From Bacteroidia bacterium (GTDB lineage Bacteria; Bacteroidota; Bacteroidia; Flavobacteriales; Flavobacteriaceae), in contig JAUIBP010000001.1 of assembly GCA_030427735.1 (NCBI GenBank), positions 1 through 64,000 of the forward strand: a stretch of DNA of 64,000 nucleotides, in the 5' to 3' direction. Under the pieces are notes generated by a model. It was not told where the DNA came from. It saw nothing but the letters and a program-made list of their open reading frames with translations, and did not search any database. Made by a program: the position numbers and the translations under genes. How positions within the stretch are numbered: the first letter of the stretch is position 1; every line of letters starts with the position of its first letter. Positions 1-8,534 of this stretch are shown in pieces.

Positions 1-2
1 CC

Positions 3-569
3 GAAGTGTCATCGTTTACACAAGGTTTTGCAGGCACCGCTTATCCTGGTGTTATATTTATGACAGAGCATATGACGTTTCATGCCAACCTAGCGGGCAA
101 CCATAATCAAGATGTTATTAATGAATTGGCTGGGCATGAAGTAGCGCATTTTTGGTGGGGAACCAACCAGATTGATCCAGATTACCGAGAAGGTTATGCC
201 ATGCTGACTGAAAGCTTGGCTATGTATACCGAAATGATGCTATATAAAAACATGTACGGCAAGGCAAAAATGCTAGAACGTGTGGCCATACATAAACAAA
301 TATATGATGCTGAAAAAGGTTTTACTGATAACTTATCGTTATTGAAAGCTACAAAAAACAATGCGTTTATTTCCTATTCTAAAGGTGCTATTGTTTTTGT
401 TGAATTGAGTGAATTACTGGGCGAAGAACGATTGAACATGGCTTTGCGTATGTTTTTAGAACAACACGCATACCCTAATGCAAAGCCTACTTCAACTGAT
501 TTACTAGAAACGATTTTGAAGGTTAGCGATGATGAGATTAAAGACAAAATCAAAGCCATGTTTGAGTAG
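3..569 (+). CDS. M1-family metallopeptidase, C-terminal part (5' end outside window)
   Basis: The reading frame is open through the left edge, so only the C-terminal ~189 residues are visible. The zinc-binding motif G-H-E-V-A-H-F-W-W-G is typical of gluzincin aminopeptidases of the M1 family. A candidate third zinc ligand, Glu in L-T-E-S, lies 21 residues after the second His, a little further than the classical HEXXH-X18-E spacing. This resembles the M1 domains fused to ABC-2 type permeases in Bacteroidota, and the helical tail with D-L-L-E-T-I-L-K fits the end of such proteins. The N-terminal part, and any membrane segments, cannot be seen. The GTG at 6 is probably an internal valine and not the start. 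The gene is convergent with the next one. Confidence 0.75.
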   Translation, partial: EVSSFTQGFAGTAYPGVIFMTEHMTFHANLAGNHNQDVINELAGHEVAHFWWGTNQIDPDYREGYAMLTESLAMYTEMMLYKNMYGKAKMLERVAIHKQIYDAEKGFTDNLSLLKATKNNAFISYSKGAIVFVELSELLGEERLNMALRMFLEQHAYPNAKPTSTDLLETILKVSDDEIKDKIKAMFE

Positions 570-658
570 AAAAAATCAAATCTTAGGAAAAAAGGTTCAG
601 AATTTTTCATGTTTTCACATTTTGCACAACATTTATACGTTATTGTTAGACATAGTTT

Positions 659-1633
659 TTATAAAAAAAGTCTTTGCTCAACTTTTGGTTCTTTATTTAA
701 GAATTCATTTAACGCTAGAAAGTTAAAAGCAAGTTCATTAGGACTTACCTCTAATTTAAAGTAATACTCACCAGTCATTTGACAGGCCATACTATAAATT
801 AATGTTTCATCTAATAATCCCTTATTAATCCCCAAAACTTTCATAAATTCTTTTCTGTCAGCAATTACATTTTCTAAAAAAAACTCATCTGTAAATGGAA
901 TATCATTACAAATCAAGTTAACCCAAGGAATTATATCTTTAATTCCCTCAACTATGCTTTTCGTTACTGGAAGATAAAATGAGTAATAACATTGAAAACT
1001 GCAATGATATACTTTAGCTATATTTTCATCATCCACTTGAGTAATTAAAACACTCACTTGATAATTATCAACCCAATGACATTCTGACAATTCAATGTAC
1101 AGAAAATGTTTCTGTCTTATAACTGATTTTATAAGTTCAGATGCACTCCTTAATTGCCACAGTTTATATTCATACTTATTCTTAAAATAACCAATTCTTT
1201 TAAGCCTTCCTTCAGCTTCAGTATTCAATAAGTTAATTTTTGGAATATTCAGTTTGAAAGCTTTTTTGGTTAATATAACTGTCGATTTATTTATTTCTTG
1301 CCAATAAGCCCGATTAGTAAATTTATTATATATCACAATTATAATAGGGATCGAATGACTTAACCAATAGTCTGAATGCTTTTTACTACCTCTAAAGACA
1401 TAATTCTCTTTATTTTCTTCATTAAAAAAGCTTTCTCCAGACTTTATTTGAATTCCAATTATTCTTCCTGTAGGAAATATATCTCCATTTAGATATCGTT
1501 TTTTGGTTATTTCAACAAATGCATCAATTCCAAAATCATTTATTGGTTGTTCACGGAATATCCACTCAAAATCTTCAACAAAAATTTTAGCTACTGAGAA
1601 TACTCCTATTCTTTCTTCTTTGTTAAATGTCAA
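659..1633 (-). CDS. DUF4365 domain protein, putative PD-(D/E)XK-like nuclease fold
   Basis: The N-terminus (R-I-G-V-F-S-V-A-K near residue 8, then W-I-F-R-E-Q-P and D-F-G-I-D-A) and the segment G-I-Q-I-K-S-G around residues 60-66 are the signature of DUF4365. In this domain the Asp (D37) and the Q-x-K pair (Q62/K64) resemble a PD-(D/E)XK nuclease core. The C-terminal ~180 residues have no recognisable domain. No in-frame ATG exists near the start, and an in-frame TAA lies two codons upstream, so the start must be the TTG at 1633. By eye the gene is more AT-rich than its neighbours. DUF4365 proteins are often found near defence or mobile genes, but no partner is visible here. Any role in immunity is inference. 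Confidence 0.7.
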   Translation of the reverse strand: MTFNKEERIGVFSVAKIFVEDFEWIFREQPINDFGIDAFVEITKKRYLNGDIFPTGRIIGIQIKSGESFFNEENKENYVFRGSKKHSDYWLSHSIPIIIVIYNKFTNRAYWQEINKSTVILTKKAFKLNIPKINLLNTEAEGRLKRIGYFKNKYEYKLWQLRSASELIKSVIRQKHFLYIELSECHWVDNYQVSVLITQVDDENIAKVYHCSFQCYYSFYLPVTKSIVEGIKDIIPWVNLICNDIPFTDEFFLENVIADRKEFMKVLGINKGLLDETLIYSMACQMTGEYYFKLEVSPNELAFNFLALNEFLNKEPKVEQRLFL

Positions 1634-1821
1634 TCTTTAATTTTTATTAAAATATCTAATTCTTAAATATGGGTACAGGTTAAACAAAGTTTACCTATTA
1701 AACCGTAACGTATAAAATCAAAATTCTCTCTCCCTTTATAAAATAACAGGTTAGATTACAATACTACTTCTCTATATCGAACTCATTTGGGTATATTAAA
1801 ATTCATATTAGAATTTTAAAA

Positions 1822-3600
1822 TTATTCTTTTACAGGTAACGCGTCATTTGCCGAAGTTGCATAAAGGCCTAATAAACATCCTGTAAAACCACCTGCAACG
1901 TCGGTAGACAGTATATCTCCTGAAACTATCCCTCCCAAGTTTGTATAGCCAGCTCCATTAATGGCATAATTAAACTCATAATTATCTCCTTCAGCCTTAA
2001 TTTGAAGCTTTATCGGTTTATTCAATTCTATTTCTTTACTAGCAACAATGGTAGAAATGATTTTTCCTTGACGATTTGGCCAACTATTTTTTTGTAATAC
2101 AAAAAAGTACTTATTATTATACCTAGTAACACCAAACACATAGTTACTACCTTCATTTTGTAATGCTACCACCCCAGCTAAATCGTGTTCTGATTTAGGT
2201 TTATAATTTAAAGTGGTAGAAAAAGAAAACGTGTTATGCTGCTGCCTATAAAATAAAGTTGACGTTGGTTTAACTTCCTTAATATTTGTATCGAATGGTG
2301 TAATTTTTAATCCGTTAGTAGTTTTATTTACAAATTCCTCTCTAGGTCCCCTTAGTCCAATCCAACGGTAATCAAGTTGTTTTGCAGTAAAATCATCAGT
2401 AAAAGTAAAATTACCACTGGGAAAAAAATCATTTTTTCCAACTTGATTTTCTACACCTACAGGCATAGCTAATTTAGGCTCTAAAGGCTGTAACCCGTTT
2501 TCAAAAACTGGAAAAATACCAGACCAATCTACTGGTAAGATAAACGTTTCTCGCCCTGTATTAACACGATGTTTTTCGTTTGGTCGTACAGCCAAAAACA
2601 CGCCGTAATTTTGACCATTAGGACCTTCTACAATATCGGCATGTCCTGCCCAATCCACCTTATTCTCTCGCTCTATTGGCAAATGTCTTTGCGTTAAAAT
2701 AGGATTATTAGGAGCAGGAAGAAATGGCCCTCTTGGATGGTCACTAATAAAAATAACTTCACTATGATTTCCCCCTGTTCCACCCTCTGCACACATTAAA
2801 TAATACTTGTTATTCCTTTTATAAAGATGTGGAGCTTCAATCCAAATGGGCTTTTTACTAATATCAGTTCCTCCATTTACAATAATTTTATCTGTACCAG
2901 GAATAACCCTATCATTTTCCAAATCATAATCCCATATCTTAATTACGCGATGACCATTATATAATTCCTTGCCTTTGTCTGGTGCATCATTATGTACTAC
3001 ATAGGCCTTTCCATTATCATCAAAAAAAATAGAAGGATCAATTCCTCCAAAATCTAACTTAATAGGACGCCCCCAGCCTTTTTGAGGGTCTTTTGTTTTA
3101 ACAACAATATTACCAAGGCCTTCAGAAAAAACTGTAACAATAACGTAAAAAGTATCATTATACGGGTTGTATGTAATTCCAGGAGCATAAACGCCCTCAC
3201 TAATTCCAGTATTCTTAGGATTAAAATCAGAAACATTATTTAATACACCTCCTAAATCAGTCCAATTCACTAAATCCTTAGAATGAAAAATAGGTACGCC
3301 AGGAAACATTGCAAAAGAAGAACAGACCATATAATAATCATCTCCTTTCTTTGTAATGGCTGGATCCGGGTAACACCCTTGTAGAATTGGGGAGTAAAAC
3401 TCGTTCGATCTTAAAGGGAACTTATTATATACTTCATCATTACCTTGATAAGTGACTTTTGAAAATACAGGACTCGCTTTTATATCACTTTTCTGGTTAG
3501 TTTGCCCCTTGACTACGGTAATAATTAAAAAAATAAAAGCGACAACTAATTTTAACCTGATGTTATAATTCTTATCAAGAAGTAGTTGAAATCGGTCCAT
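1822..3600 (-). CDS. GH43 beta-xylosidase/alpha-L-arabinofuranosidase, secreted
   Basis: This is a five-bladed beta-propeller glycoside hydrolase of family 43. The three acidic residues are visible: D79 in C-Y-P-D-P (base), D188 in G-G-I-D-P-S (pKa modulator) and E255 in W-I-E-A-P-H (acid). A hydrophobic segment at about residues 17-31 is a signal peptide or anchor behind an unusually long polar N-terminus. Residues ~390-590 form a beta-xylosidase C-terminal lectin-like domain (GH43_C2 type). The protein seems to lack the aromatic D-F-D-W-F-type end common in that domain. It probably removes xylose or arabinose from xylo-oligosaccharides in the periplasm or at the surface. It lies 75 bp downstream of the GH10 gene and is probably cotranscribed with it. 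Confidence 0.85.
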   Translation of the reverse strand: MDRFQLLLDKNYNIRLKLVVAFIFLIITVVKGQTNQKSDIKASPVFSKVTYQGNDEVYNKFPLRSNEFYSPILQGCYPDPAITKKGDDYYMVCSSFAMFPGVPIFHSKDLVNWTDLGGVLNNVSDFNPKNTGISEGVYAPGITYNPYNDTFYVIVTVFSEGLGNIVVKTKDPQKGWGRPIKLDFGGIDPSIFFDDNGKAYVVHNDAPDKGKELYNGHRVIKIWDYDLENDRVIPGTDKIIVNGGTDISKKPIWIEAPHLYKRNNKYYLMCAEGGTGGNHSEVIFISDHPRGPFLPAPNNPILTQRHLPIERENKVDWAGHADIVEGPNGQNYGVFLAVRPNEKHRVNTGRETFILPVDWSGIFPVFENGLQPLEPKLAMPVGVENQVGKNDFFPSGNFTFTDDFTAKQLDYRWIGLRGPREEFVNKTTNGLKITPFDTNIKEVKPTSTLFYRQQHNTFSFSTTLNYKPKSEHDLAGVVALQNEGSNYVFGVTRYNNKYFFVLQKNSWPNRQGKIISTIVASKEIELNKPIKLQIKAEGDNYEFNYAINGAGYTNLGGIVSGDILSTDVAGGFTGCLLGLYATSANDALPVKE

Positions 3601-3675
3601 GATTAAAATATTTATCTAATTTGAATACTTCCTAAATTGCTAAAAACTAATAATATCATTAACTCGTATTCTGGC

Positions 3676-4818
3676 TTACGGAGCTTGCTCCCTCAAACCA
3701 TCTGCAAAACCTGTATAGGCTGGCTTTTTAGTAAACGAATTATCATACATAAGCGGCCAATCTTTACCACCATCATATCTCCAACTATCTTGATCTCTAA
3801 ATCCCCAAATGGTTATACCATACTGTTGACTCGCTGGTACATTTTCTGTATAGTGATAAGATACTCTTTGAAATTGATCGGCCTGAAGCTGTGCGCGTTC
3901 ATTGGTTAAAGTTGTAATATCGTTATTAGGATTTGCTCTTACATCTAATTCTGAAACATGAACTAAAAGCCCAGTATTAGCAACGTCATTTAAAGCTGAC
4001 GCGATATCCGAGTCTGATGGCCAATTATAATTTAAATGCATTTGCAAACCAACGCCATCAATAGGAATGTTTTCCGAAATAAATTCGTTAACCATATTTA
4101 GTATGGCTTGGCGCTTGGATTGAATAACCACGTTATAGTCGTTGTAAAAAAGTTTTACGTTAGGGTCTGCTTCTCGAGCCCAGGTAAAAATTTTCTTAAT
4201 GTAATCACTCCCCATTCTTTGGGTGAATATACTCGATCTAATTCCTGCGCTATCATCAATATATTCGTTTACAACATCCCAGGCTTCAACTATAGCATTT
4301 CCATTTTCGTCTTTAGCCTGAGCAAAATGAGCAACGGTCGTTTTAACATAATGTTCGATATGCGCTTCAAATTCGGCATCCGTTCCACTAAAGTTTAAGA
4401 GCCAATTGGGCACAGCATAATCTGGATGCCACACCAAGGTATGTCCGTGAACGCGAAGTCCGTTAGATTTCGCGTATGCGACAATCGCATCGCCATCGCT
4501 AAAATCAAAATTATCGGGGCCAATAAAAAAATTGGCCATTTTCATATCATTTTCAGCAGACATACTATTGTAATCATTCAATAATACGTGTTTGAAATTA
4601 GTATTCTCAGCTGAATTCGAATTCAATTTAGATGCAGAAACTATGTTTCCAATAGGAAAACTAGGTATACCCTTTAAGTACTCTGGTGTATTTTCTTCTT
4701 CAACATTTTCGTCATCATCTGGTGGCGTAGGCCCTCCTACTGTAACTCCAGAATCATCTGTGCTACATGCCATGAAGCTTGCAATACATAGTAACACAAC
4801 TATCTTTTTAATTTTCAT
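3676..4818 (-). CDS. GH10 endo-1,4-beta-xylanase, lipoprotein
   Basis: Family 10 xylanases cut the beta-1,4-xylan backbone with a retaining mechanism. The acid/base is E185 in W-D-V-V-N-E and the nucleophile is E290 in H-V-S-E-L-D-V. H-G-H-T-L-V-W-H near residue 124 is another family hallmark. The N-terminus is a lipoprotein signal ending at C18 (F-M-A-C-S). It is followed by an acidic, Pro-rich linker, a pattern expected for a protein exported to the cell surface. The gene lies downstream of susC-susD-SGBP, which fits a surface endo-xylanase that makes oligosaccharides for import. A terminator-like hairpin separates it from the SGBP gene, so it may be expressed at a lower level or from its own promoter. 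Confidence 0.93.
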   Translation of the reverse strand: MKIKKIVVLLCIASFMACSTDDSGVTVGGPTPPDDDENVEEENTPEYLKGIPSFPIGNIVSASKLNSNSAENTNFKHVLLNDYNSMSAENDMKMANFFIGPDNFDFSDGDAIVAYAKSNGLRVHGHTLVWHPDYAVPNWLLNFSGTDAEFEAHIEHYVKTTVAHFAQAKDENGNAIVEAWDVVNEYIDDSAGIRSSIFTQRMGSDYIKKIFTWAREADPNVKLFYNDYNVVIQSKRQAILNMVNEFISENIPIDGVGLQMHLNYNWPSDSDIASALNDVANTGLLVHVSELDVRANPNNDITTLTNERAQLQADQFQRVSYHYTENVPASQQYGITIWGFRDQDSWRYDGGKDWPLMYDNSFTKKPAYTGFADGLREQAP

Positions 4819-4869
4819 AATTTATTTTCAGTTTTAAACACAGAATTTCTGTTAGAATTATGCAAAATA

Positions 4870-4906
4870 AAAATCGCTCATCGCAAGTTATGTAATGAGC
4901 GATTTT
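4870..4906 (-). terminator. Hairpin between SGBP and GH10 genes
   Basis: AAAATCGCTCAT (4870-4881) pairs perfectly with ATGAGCGATTTT (4895-4906) across a 13-nt loop. Read on the minus strand, the 12-bp stem is followed by a T-rich stretch, as in an intrinsic terminator. It lies downstream of the SGBP stop and upstream of the GH10 start. It probably ends most susCD transcripts and lowers read-through into GH10-GH43. Confidence 0.65.
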
Positions 4907-4982
4907 CCCTAATTAAACAAACAAAATACAACTCAATATGACAAACAAGTTGATTTTACTTTTAGTTAAGATTACTCGTGTT

Positions 4983-6515
4983 TTATTCTACAAGACTAAC
5001 CTCTAAATCATCGATATAAACGACACCACCAACGTTTCCTTCGTAACTCATACTTATAGCAAATCTTGCGTTATTCTCGCCACTATTAGTAGTATCTACA
5101 GTGAAATCATAAGAAACCTCTGTCCATTCGTTATCAAGAAAACCTTGTTCAGGTGCAGCCCATTCTGCCCATCCCGGATCACCACCTTGATCTATGGCTA
5201 TTTTCAGATTTGTAATACCCTGTCCTTTAAACCAAACACTTAGGTGATAGGTTTTTCCATTTTCTACAGTCATGCTTGACGTTGGTTGGATATCCCAGGC
5301 ATTTGCCCCAATATCATTAATGGTAATTTTAACACTTTTGTCACCGTCATGGCTATGAGCATCTGTTATCTCGCCACTAATAAGCGTTCCGGATAATCCG
5401 CCCCAACCTACTATATCGGTTGCTTCTCCTAGTTCAGACTCTTCAAAACTACCATTTATATTTACTGGTGGCGGTGGCGGTGTGCCTGTTTGAATTAATG
5501 CGATATTATCAACATAATATACTGCGTCAGATACCACTCCTAAATCTAATACCACTCGGGTTTGCGGTGCATTGGCTACAAACGACCATTCGATTTGTTG
5601 CCATTCTGCCGTAATATCATAATTACCGCTATATAAAGCATCTGGATTTGTAGAGAATCTAATATTTCCACCATCTCCCGGAGTTCCCGACTGTGCTTTT
5701 ACGTACATAAACACGGTATATTCCGAACCTACTTCTGTATTTGCAGGACTACTAACAAATTGTGTTCTCCAAGCATCACCACCCGCTGCAGCGGCACGAA
5801 GAGTTCGTCCAAAATAGGCTTCACCATCGGCTGTAGTAGCAGTCATGCCGTCTCCACCATTCCATTTTTCCCAATTATCAAAATCATCGCCGCTACCCAA
5901 TTCTAAAGTACCGTTTAAAATTAAATTAGTTCCTACATAAAACGGTAAAGCTGGCATGGCTTCTCCTCCATTGGTTACCACCTTAAACTCGGTAGGAATA
6001 TTTTGCGGCAATCCTGAAGGCACGGTTACTACTAATTCGGTAGCCGAGGAAGAAACCACATTTGCTTCAACACCACCTATAGTAACAGAATTCAGATTAT
6101 CTAAAGATGTTCCTACAATGGTTACATTTTCTCCTCCTGATGCTATATTTGGAGATATAGCCTGAATGATTGGATACGGTCTAGATGCCACTTCGAGCAT
6201 CGTGGTAACCGTATAACCATCTGCCATTACCAAAGTAAGTAATGCATCTCCTATAGGTGTTGATTCCGGTAATGTAATTGTAATTGAATTACCCTCTAGT
6301 TGAAATGGCACTTGATTCTTCTCTAAAAAAGTGAATAAAACAGTATCAAAATTGGTTCCTGTTAGAATGACATCTTGGCCAGGATAAAAATTTTCGGATG
6401 TTACATTGTCTATGGATACCTCCGAAAATGCTTCATCATCGTCACAACTTACTGCTAGTAGTAATACAGCAATAATTGCAAAACATTTACTAATGAATTT
6501 AATATTTTTAAGCAT
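4983..6515 (-). CDS. Surface glycan-binding lipoprotein with IPT/TIG and CBM4-like domains
   Basis: The protein occupies the SusE/SusF position after susD. It starts with a lipoprotein signal (C24 in L-A-V-S-C-D-D-D). Residues ~30-110 and ~112-195 look like two IPT/TIG beta-sandwiches, the second with G-G-E-N-V-T-I-V-G-T. Two carbohydrate-binding modules of the CBM4/9 jelly-roll type follow, at about 200-345 and 355-508. Each begins with an N-G-[ST]-[FL]-E segment and ends with Y-V-D-N-I-A-L or Y-I-D-D-L-E-V. It should hold xylan at the outer surface next to SusCD; xylan binding is inferred from context. A Pro run near residue 347 links the two modules. Confidence 0.85.
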   Translation of the reverse strand: MLKNIKFISKCFAIIAVLLLAVSCDDDEAFSEVSIDNVTSENFYPGQDVILTGTNFDTVLFTFLEKNQVPFQLEGNSITITLPESTPIGDALLTLVMADGYTVTTMLEVASRPYPIIQAISPNIASGGENVTIVGTSLDNLNSVTIGGVEANVVSSSATELVVTVPSGLPQNIPTEFKVVTNGGEAMPALPFYVGTNLILNGTLELGSGDDFDNWEKWNGGDGMTATTADGEAYFGRTLRAAAAGGDAWRTQFVSSPANTEVGSEYTVFMYVKAQSGTPGDGGNIRFSTNPDALYSGNYDITAEWQQIEWSFVANAPQTRVVLDLGVVSDAVYYVDNIALIQTGTPPPPPVNINGSFEESELGEATDIVGWGGLSGTLISGEITDAHSHDGDKSVKITINDIGANAWDIQPTSSMTVENGKTYHLSVWFKGQGITNLKIAIDQGGDPGWAEWAAPEQGFLDNEWTEVSYDFTVDTTNSGENNARFAISMSYEGNVGGVVYIDDLEVSLVE

Positions 6516-6585
6516 AGTTTAAAATTTTAAAATTAGTTTGAAGTTTATTGGATTACTTGGTTAGTACAGCCAACTAATTCAAATT

Positions 6586-8523
6586 TTATTGATAACCTGG
6601 GTTTTGATACGCCCCCTTTTCTCCATCCGACATATCTAGCGCATCGATTTGCGTTCTAGGTATTGGTCTTAAATAATTGAATGGTTGAATATCTCTCGTA
6701 ATTACCACAGGTTCATGGTCTGTCGCGGCATCACCTGCAATTTCGTACGAACCTGCTAGTTCGTTCCATTTTTGCGTACGTACTAAATCGTACCAACGGT
6801 AGCCTTCGCCAAAATACTCTCTAGAACGCTCGGCCAAAATATAATTGATGTCAATTACCGCAGGTGTTGCATTCATCATAGCTTCGCTATTGTCTTCCAT
6901 ACGTTCTTGTTGTTCGCCATTATCAAAACGCCATTTACCAGCACGTGCACGAATTACATTAACTAATTCTCTAGCAGAATAACGACCGCTAGCACCTTTT
7001 ACAGCAGCTTCGGCAGCTACTAAATAAAATTCAGAATATTTAGCGATTGGGAAAGGACGGGTAATCGATCCATTTGGAGACCCTAAACCACCGGCGTTAT
7101 CGGTACGATACGTACCAATTTTCCACAAACCAGGATAGAATCTTTTATTAATTTCGTTTAAATTAATCACATAATCTGCACGACCAGGCAATTGGCCTCC
7201 ACCAATATTACCGCCATTTACACTATAATCTACAGCAGGATTGTAATCATCTAAAAATGAAATCACAGCATCGCCTGGAGCAATTGGCATACCATTGGCT
7301 CCTGTTATGGTTGCCTCTTCTCCTCCACCTTTATCCCAATTGCCGCGATAACTCGTAACAAAAGTACCGTCGAAACGCGAGTCTAATTGTTTCTCTGCAA
7401 ATGTTTCTGTAAACACATTGATAGTAGGTGCCATACGCGTCCATGGTCTACCTAAACTTTGTGCTGCTTCACGTTGAACAGCAGAAACACCGTCAACACT
7501 AATAGTGGTATAATTAGACGTTACCATCCATGCCGCTGTATTTCCGCCACGTTGATCGTCTGGATTTGCAAATCCATTTATAGGCGAACCACCATTATAA
7601 ATTTCGCTGGCTTCGGTATGATCTGCATACAACATCATTTCCTGATGGCGATCGTTACTTCCTTCATGCACATCGTAAAAATATTCTAGTAAAGCATACG
7701 GCCCTGGGTTTTCGATTCCTGCAACTGACATATCGTAGGCTTGTTGAAAATAATAAGACGCACTATTACCTGCAGGATCTGTTCTAGGAGCTTCTGGATA
7801 AGTCGGAATATTATTAGGATTTTCTAACCACCAAGCATAGGTTAAATAGGCTTTGGCCAAAAATAATCTAGCTACATTTTTAGTAACGGTACCTGTTAAT
7901 CTTGGGTTATCTGGTAAATCGTTAATAGCTTGAACCAAATCTGGAATGATGGCATTTGCATAAACCTCAGGCACGGTATTACGAACAGACGTTCTAACGG
8001 CTGATTGGTTAAATTTCAATTCTCCAGAACCTAAATCTAATGGTACACCTCCATAGGTTTGTACCAATAAAAAGTAGTAAAATGCTCTAAAAAATCGCGC
8101 TTCAGCAATTAAGGATTGGTCTAGTCCTACAGCTTCAGCATTTTCAATAATTCCGCTTGCTGTGTTAATCGCAGGGAAAGCCGCCCCCCAAGGTCTACCA
8201 ATTACGTACCCACTTTCTGAACTTAAATTACCCTGACCAGCAAAATCTAAGTCGAAAAAGTTATTATTAGCACTTTGCGCTGGCGCATATTCATCTGTCC
8301 CAGTTTCCGACGTACTCATAAAATACGCAAAACCATATATTGTTCTTAAATTTTCATACAGATAAGTTAATCCGCCTTGTACCCCTAATTCAGTAGTAAA
8401 AAATTCTGGAGTAAAAACGCCTCTTGGTTCTTCTTCTAATATATCATCAGAACAAGACCCTAATAGCAAAGATAAGGAAAGCATTGCTACCATAGATGTA
8501 TATATTATTTTAATCTTTCTCAT
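6586..8523 (-). CDS. susD: SusD/RagB-family glycan-binding lipoprotein
   Basis: SusD-like proteins form the lid over the SusC pore and bind oligosaccharides outside the cell. The lipobox is L-L-G-S-C with the lipid-bearing residue at C24. It is followed by D-D-I-L-E-E-E-P and a TPR-rich helical scaffold. A-E-A-R-F-F-R-A-F-Y-Y-F near residue 140 is the typical SusD helix. The C-terminal region has the expected R-A-R-A-G-K and R-S-R-E-Y-F-G-E-G-Y-R-W-Y-D-L-V-R pattern. At 645 residues it is at the upper end for the family. It starts 11 bp after the susC stop, so the two are certainly one operon. Confidence 0.95.
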   Translation of the reverse strand: MRKIKIIYTSMVAMLSLSLLLGSCSDDILEEEPRGVFTPEFFTTELGVQGGLTYLYENLRTIYGFAYFMSTSETGTDEYAPAQSANNNFFDLDFAGQGNLSSESGYVIGRPWGAAFPAINTASGIIENAEAVGLDQSLIAEARFFRAFYYFLLVQTYGGVPLDLGSGELKFNQSAVRTSVRNTVPEVYANAIIPDLVQAINDLPDNPRLTGTVTKNVARLFLAKAYLTYAWWLENPNNIPTYPEAPRTDPAGNSASYYFQQAYDMSVAGIENPGPYALLEYFYDVHEGSNDRHQEMMLYADHTEASEIYNGGSPINGFANPDDQRGGNTAAWMVTSNYTTISVDGVSAVQREAAQSLGRPWTRMAPTINVFTETFAEKQLDSRFDGTFVTSYRGNWDKGGGEEATITGANGMPIAPGDAVISFLDDYNPAVDYSVNGGNIGGGQLPGRADYVINLNEINKRFYPGLWKIGTYRTDNAGGLGSPNGSITRPFPIAKYSEFYLVAAEAAVKGASGRYSARELVNVIRARAGKWRFDNGEQQERMEDNSEAMMNATPAVIDINYILAERSREYFGEGYRWYDLVRTQKWNELAGSYEIAGDAATDHEPVVITRDIQPFNYLRPIPRTQIDALDMSDGEKGAYQNPGYQ

Positions 8524-8534
8524 TATAAATTAAT

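Noticed and set aside
374-726. Short ORFs on both strands around the end of the peptidase gene
   Set aside because: They overlap the peptidase or DUF4365 genes in other frames and show no domain, promoter or sensible composition.
1795-1820. Possible terminator after the GH43 gene
   Set aside because: The AT-only stem (AAAATTC/GAATTTT) has no U-tract in the needed direction, so it is too weak to call.
4840-4852. Palindrome ACAGAA-T-TTCTGT upstream of the first GH10 gene
   Set aside because: It is short, AT-rich and not repeated at other genes of the locus; chance is likely.
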